Below are positions 59,105-64,000 of a stretch of DNA of 64,000 bases, piece by piece; the first letter of the stretch is position 1; each line of letters opens with the position of its first letter. The position numbers were made by a program, and so were the translations under genes. Below the pieces are notes generated by a model that had not been told where the DNA came from, did no database searches, and worked only from the letters and a program-made list of their open reading frames with translations. This stretch comes from Primula veris (taxonomy: Eukaryota; Streptophyta; Magnoliopsida; Ericales; Primulaceae): the NCBI GenBank assembly GCA_963682055.1, contig OY821742.1:3433816-3497815 (forward strand), written 5' to 3'.

Positions 59105-59755
59105 TTTCCGGTCTTAGAATTTTCTTGTTCGCCATTAAGCATCTATATCTCTAAAAGATTGTGTCTCCTGTCTAAGTGTCCAATCTCGGCAAAAAAAATA
59201 TTTAAGTTTTGATAGTTAAGTAAAGCAGTTGCGATATTGTATTGAATCTATGGCTCAAAACCTAAGGAACAGCAAGGCGATGATGCAAAGGGAAAGCCAT
59301 AATCACCATTGATGAACAGCTGAACAAAGAGAGAGAGAGAGAGCTAAAATGAGACGTGGCACTGTTTAATTTTCTTTTGTTATTTTCAGTATTAGGACAT
59401 CTATGTAATTAGTTCAAAAACCTATGTTATTTCTGTTATTTATTTTGGACCATAGGATTAGTTTGGGTTGGGTTAATCTCAGCCATTGGATGCAGCAGTT
59501 ACTAATTACAGTAATTATTCACTACTTATATTTTCAGTTATTTCCTAATGAATATAAATACTCTAAAATGTAGCAGTTTTCAGATATATAAAAAATTGTG
59601 TGTTTTTTTTCATTTACATTTGCAAAGCCTGCAAAGTTCTAACTGGAACCATATCAGATATGGGACCAACTTATCACTTTTCGATGAGTTTTCTTTGCTT
59701 GAGATTATGCATCTGAATTGTTTGCCGTGTAAATATCTGAAAACAAATTGTATGA
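59105..59755 (-). pseudogene. decayed fragment of a CIP7-like gene (copy 4), split by a solo LTR
   Basis: The two pieces are 59105-59237 and 59657-59755. Read across the LTR they match copy 3 closely (TTAAGTTTTGATAGTTAAGT, GCAGTTGCGATAT, TGGGACCAACTTA, GAGTTTTCTTTGCTTGAGAT). Relative to the intact gene it has the same internal deletion. Confidence 0.72.
59238..59656. mobile_element. solo LTR, 419 bp, with perfect GATAT target-site duplication
   Basis: TG...CA ends (TGTATTGAATC to ACCATATCA) are flanked by GATAT at 59233-59237 and 59657-59661. The duplicate locus at about 55185 has one GATAT and no insert. It holds TATAAATA near 59554 and a (GA)n run at 59329-59342. It belongs to neither the copia nor the gypsy family above. 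The ORF at 59548-59880 and its antisense partner straddle the boundary and are spurious. Confidence 0.9.
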
Positions 59756-61461
59756 AAACCGAAACTATATCCAAACTATTAATTGTTGACCACGCGTTGC
59801 GTGTGCGATCGATACGTACCGAAATAGATATGATCCGACAAATAAAGTTAATATTTTTAAAAAAATATATTGATGAATAAATATAATAAATTAACAATCA
59901 TATATAAAGAGTAATATAATGTTTTACTTTTATGGTGATTTTGTATGAAATATAAATATGTTGAAAAAAATGGTAACATTTATTTATGTATTTGAATTGA
60001 ATGATAACATTTAAAATTAATTATAATATTAGAATGAGAGTATTTTTTTAAAAAAATTATTAAATTAGACAGACTCAAATTTATTAAGTTATATGATATG
60101 ATATGATTTAAAATATGCACATCTGCGTGCTACTGCCACTTTCATTCTATTTTTATTTAAGAAGGGAGAAACGATGGTAATATGTTATAATTAAATTAAA
60201 GGTCCTTATATATGTAGATGAATACCATTTAGTTTCTATAGTTTTATCATAAATATTAACAGCTAAACAAATAAATAAAAAATAACTAGTTTGGTCCTCA
60301 AGTATTCGAAATGTTGGTTATATACTTTGTCAGAGCCTTTATTAATTTTATTGTATACAATTTATTTTGATACATATTCATAGTATAAACAGTTGTCTAA
60401 GTTTATAATTCTACAAAACATGTAATGTTTCTCACATAGTTTACCCTCATGATTGTTTTTCTATTTATTACTTTTATTTATAGAGTAATCAATTTAAAAA
60501 TATCAAAAAAAATTGTATCATGAATCATATTATCTTTTTTCAAAGATACCTAGCTTATTTGACGAGACGTTATTTTTCTAACTTGATTTGGGTCTACAAA
60601 GCTCTGGAAACAACTCTGGGCTTGCGGACTGACATAGTTCTAGTTCTACATCACGTTACAATTCTCGAAAAGAAACGTCCAGATGTTATATGCTATTTGC
60701 ATAAAAATATATTGTATTATAAAAGATCACGACCTGTGAAAAAAGTTGTAAAAGTTTAACTCGTATTTCGGTGTAAGATCACTGGAGAATGTTTTCTCCG
60801 ATAAATCTTATATTGATAAACATGTTATTATAAATAAAAAAGAGAAAATGATGATAATCTATATATAAGTAGTATTTAATTATCAAAAATTCGGACCCTG
60901 AAACACTTTTAAAGATTAGGAGTATATATAAACATGTTGTAAAAAATGGTGTCCCAACCAGAATCGTTGATCTCTGTTAGTCTTATATTATATAGCTTAC
61001 ATTTATATTTCTTAAAGAGTGAAGTTATAACTATGATATATTTTTCAACATTGGCATAGTTATAATTGCCTCACTGTTAACCCTTTTGTAATATTTTTTT
61101 TGTTTTTAATTTTACGTTGAACCCACGACAGATAATTGACAGAGTCAAGAGTACACGAGTTTTAATTAACATATGATTTTATCTGATTTGAGTTGGAAAT
61201 AAAGTGGCGTGTGAGATTTCTTTCAATAATAATTTTAATTAATTAAAATTCATCAAATAGGCACCGTGGGTTAATAAATCACCAAACGTACTCACTTACC
61301 GAAGGTTCTATAAATTGAATAGAGTGCTGATTTTGAAATAATCAAATAACATTATCCTCATAATTGGTTTCATGTACCCTAATTTTTTGCCAAGATAAGA
61401 GTACATCAAATTTTCATAAGAATTTAAAATTGAGATATAGAGATAGAGCTAAGAGAGTGAG

Positions 61462-61466
<5 letters not shown>

Positions 61467-61516
<50 letters not shown>
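61467..61516. repeat. (AT)n microsatellite, about 50 bp
   Basis: Uninterrupted TA dinucleotides; the paralogous site near 56645-56662 has a much shorter run. Confidence 0.9.
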
Positions 61517-61520
<4 letters not shown>

Positions 61521-61794
61521 CTGATTGTAACATTTCTTAATATTAACAATAGTAGCGAGATTGTACAATCGTTTCCTTATCAATTTTAGCAGAAATCATT
61601 TTGAAAATAGTGAATATATATATATATAATGAGATTTTGTTCCATTGAGGTGTTAGTGTGAATTTTGTACCAACTAAGTATAATATTGCTAAAGAAAATT
61701 ATAATAGTATTGGCAACAATTAGAAGTGAAAATGGTAAATGGTACCTATTGTGCAAATTTCAAATTACTCACAAACAAAAAAGAGCTAACAGTG

Positions 61795-62209
61795 GCTCAA
61801 ACAAGGTGTTAATTGGGTGCTTAAACAAGGGGTTAATTGACATGCTTTAGCCGTAGCTATAGTCTTGAGATATTCTTTCGATGGCATCTGCAACTCGATT
61901 ATTTGGGCCCTAATAGTGATAGAGTTCCAAATTATTTGCAAAATGTTATATAATTCTCCTGATCTTTTGTTTACAGAGGTGATAGTTGGAATTATTATGC
62001 AAATTATTGTCGTTTCTAAGAAAGAGGATCTATATCATTTAATAACTATGATCATACTTATTAATTATCTACCATAGGCATTGGTCTACTCCATCGTCCA
62101 CGACTATTTTCATGGAAACGGAAGAAATTAGTCAAGTTCAGAAACTTGATGCACAAAAGACGGCAACAACACAACGCGTTCAGCTGAGAAGCCCTTGGAA
62201 GTTGTTTAA
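61795..62209 (+). pseudogene. broken duplicate of the six-helix membrane protein gene
   Basis: It matches exon 2 of 57067-58011 from RYSFxGICNSIIWAL to the C-terminus at high similarity. The start codon context is changed (AACAATGACTCAAAC becomes AACAGTGGCTCAAAC). The first two helices and the intron are deleted with a small repeat of AAGGTGTTAATTG left behind, and later indels shift the frame after LITMIILINYLP. Confidence 0.85.
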
Positions 62210-62215
62210 CCTTCC

Positions 62216-63097
62216 CTTTTCTTCCTGAAAGCATTATCACCACATCTCTTCTTATAAATAAAAGTCCAATTGCGACTGAACTTAATTAGTTTCACGTTTC
62301 CACATATTTATGTTCAGCTGCTAATTTTCAACCTACCATATCAGTTGGTCAAATGTATGAGGAGTATTAACATGAACTAATTAAGGTGAGAGCTTTGAAG
62401 AGGTTATGCTAATCTTTTCGTGTGTCAATTTTGCCTCAACTCATACATATAAATGTTTGCAATTCGTCGATGAAAGCACCATTTCATTGCATACCGTGTT
62501 AAAGAGAACTACTATTAATTGTAAAAATCATGGGCTTAACTGCCGGTTCCATATAATATAGGATCAGCCACGCAATCTCTTTGAGTGACTACATAATATT
62601 CCTACATAATAGGAGAATAAATCATACATCATACGAATAATCTACAACGACATAAACCACAAACTAGTACCTATTATCTATTTATCTTATAGGTGGTAAA
62701 ATGAATGAGCCATTTTAAAAATGTTTTTCCATTTTGATGATGTGGTGTTAAACTAAAAACTGCACCATAAGCAAACACATTTACTATTTTATCTAGTTTT
62801 TTTTACTCGAAAGAATGTTAAGATTTCTCATTGCTACACAGGTGCACCATCAGAGATGAACCTTCTGGAAAGTAGATCCAGAAGAACGGAAAAAAAGGAA
62901 ATATATCACGGTTATGATGTACGGGCACAAAATAAGCTTCTTATAAATAAGATTGCGAAACAGACTTGTCTTGCCATGGTCGATCTTTGATAACAGTTAA
63001 AAAAGTATTTGAATAAAAAACAGTACGCAAGATGAAAACTAGACGAGAAAAATAGAGGTCTTTCACACCCACCATAGTGTAGATCGGTAGATGCATA
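62216..63097. other. intergenic; probable 3' UTR of the - strand gene at its right end
   Basis: No gene is supported. A + strand reading at about 62857-62985 (MNLLESRSRRTEKKEIYHGY) is open for 42 codons. It lies where the 3' UTR of the next gene would be, and I do not call it. Confidence 0.45.
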
Positions 63098-63233
63098 CTA
63101 AGGAACTACATAAAACTCCGGCAATTGTACTACATCATACAAACAATGAAGAGAAATAGACACGAGAATACTGAGAACGATCACCCCAGACCATTTGCTT
63201 TCCCATGTCATGCCAGGCAAAAACAAAGCGCAC
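63098..63233 (-). CDS. probable last exon of an unrecognised gene (partial)
   Basis: A strong - strand acceptor (TTTAATTTTACGCAG) precedes 45 codons with the reading CALFLPGMTWESKWSGVIVL, a hydrophobic segment (VIVLSILVSISLHCLY), and the end YDVVQLPEFYVVP before TAG at 63098. The rest of the gene would lie to the right, partly outside the window. I do not recognise the family. The absence of indels or stops and the clean acceptor are the only support. Confidence 0.4.
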
Positions 63234-64000
63234 CTGCGTAAAATTAAATAAAGTTGAAAAGTGTTAATTAGAAAGAAAAACTTCAGCGCTGCCAGATTTA
63301 TTATTTCACTTGCAAATGGCCTCATTAAGTTTTTCCACCTGCGTGGCTGCTACGAACTTATAAACTTCTAATAACATTTCTCTTGCGAATTAAACAATGC
63401 GAACTTCTAAATTTTTGATTCCATACTAAGTTACTATTAAACGAATAATACTAGGTTGCTAAACGAAATAAACGATTATCATAAACTGTTGTACCCCAAT
63501 TTTACTGTCATATGCCTATATCATTCTGCTAATAATCAAATAACAGTTAAAGCTGAAAAGCACAACGAAAAGTTGTTAGCAATTTATTCATTGCCAAAGC
63601 AGATTCCAAGTGGAGCACCACAAATTACACACTGCTTTTTAAGTTTTTAATTTTTAAATAACAATAAGAATATACTTTCAAATTAATATTTTCATGATCA
63701 GCTAAAGATGGAATAACTGGTGAAAACTAATACTCCATTTTGTCGAAGGCCATGCAAAAATTAAAAAGGCGGACCAGACCTGCTTAAAGTCAGCAGATTC
63801 TTCAACAAGATAACTGACAGTTAAATGATAACTGAAAAATATGTTTAACGTGTTGTTTGAAGTATTTAACTTGTTTCAAAATTTTAGTGTGGTCAAATTT
63901 TTACTTTTATTTAGTACACTTCAACGTGGGAAAAATTTCCCCATCTTATGTTTTTTTCATTGTAACTACTATCAAAGTGGGGGAAAATTTACCCATCTTA
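63234..64000. other. right margin, probable intron
   Basis: No second exon is supported. A two-unit repeat (GTGGGAAAAATTTCCCCATC and GTGGGGGAAAATTTACCCAT) lies at about 63925-64000, truncated by the window end. Confidence 0.4.

Larger units (their letters stand above)
59105..62215 (+). repeat. second segmental duplication, right unit
   Basis: Partner of 55060-58015. 60650-60795 here matches 40440-40580, inserted material not present in the left unit. No functional gene is seen. Confidence 0.85.

Noticed and set aside
62857..62985. 42-codon + strand reading starting MNLLESRSRRTEKK
   Set aside because: Short, with no splice context or homologue known to me, and located where the 3' UTR of the opposite gene is expected.

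Overview
This is a stretch of flowering-plant nuclear DNA, probably from a eudicot. The evidence is AT-rich intergenic DNA, short GT-AG introns, two recognisable plant gene families at the left, a Ty1/copia and a Ty3/gypsy LTR retrotransposon, several MITE-like elements, a SINE-like element, and fragments of plant genes in every state of decay. Nothing points to bacterial, organellar or viral origin. I cannot name the species.

Layout. 1-3117: the 3' exons of a + strand gene whose product resembles the C-terminal helical part of plant SET/TPR (SMYD-like) methyltransferases. 3918-9271: a complete seven-exon gene on the - strand for a COP1-INTERACTING PROTEIN 7-like protein. All splice phases close to give 963 residues. 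Its probable leader intron (9303-11468) is largely a degenerate tandem array of about 215-220 bp units, and its last intron holds a 31-G run and a SINE-like element. 12-17.2 kb: intergenic repeats, including a 0.6 kb direct duplication carrying the tail of a membrane-protein family. 17199-17957: a - strand multi-pass membrane ORF of that family. 18820-27359: a young, structurally intact copia element with TTAAC target-site duplications, a 1459-codon gag-pol, and LTRs containing G-rich hexamer and heptamer arrays. 28.1-29.9 kb: two MITE-like elements. 30435-35912: a gypsy element on the - strand, broken by stops, frameshifts and an RT active-site Asp-to-Asn change, with an extra leader stub outside its 3' LTR.

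36-50 kb is dominated by a direct segmental duplication of about 4 kb (36.06-40.32 and 45.58-49.69 kb). Each copy carries a decayed piece of the CIP7-like gene. Between them lie a copia gag/protease fragment and a broken second copy of the membrane gene. 49.7-53.0 kb is a fragment of an SHPRH-type SNF2 helicase/E3 ligase gene. It is interrupted inside an exon by a solo LTR of the same copia family and also has a lost splice acceptor and a Trp-to-stop change. 55.1-62.2 kb is a second direct duplication: one copy keeps an apparently intact two-exon gene for an unrecognised six-helix membrane protein (57067-58011), and the other copy is a pseudogene. A solo LTR at 59.2 kb is proved by its empty site at 55.2 kb. 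The window ends in a probable last exon of an unrecognised - strand gene.

Interpretation. The intact genes do not form a pathway; they are ordinary neighbours beside a fast-evolving repeat region. The points of most interest are repeated copies of CIP7-like gene pieces, two unrecognised membrane-protein families amplified locally, the copia LTR with G-rich arrays and no obvious tRNA primer site, and paired filled and empty insertion sites that date several events relative to one another. All coordinates and splice junctions were read by eye. Family names come from remembered motifs, not from a database search.
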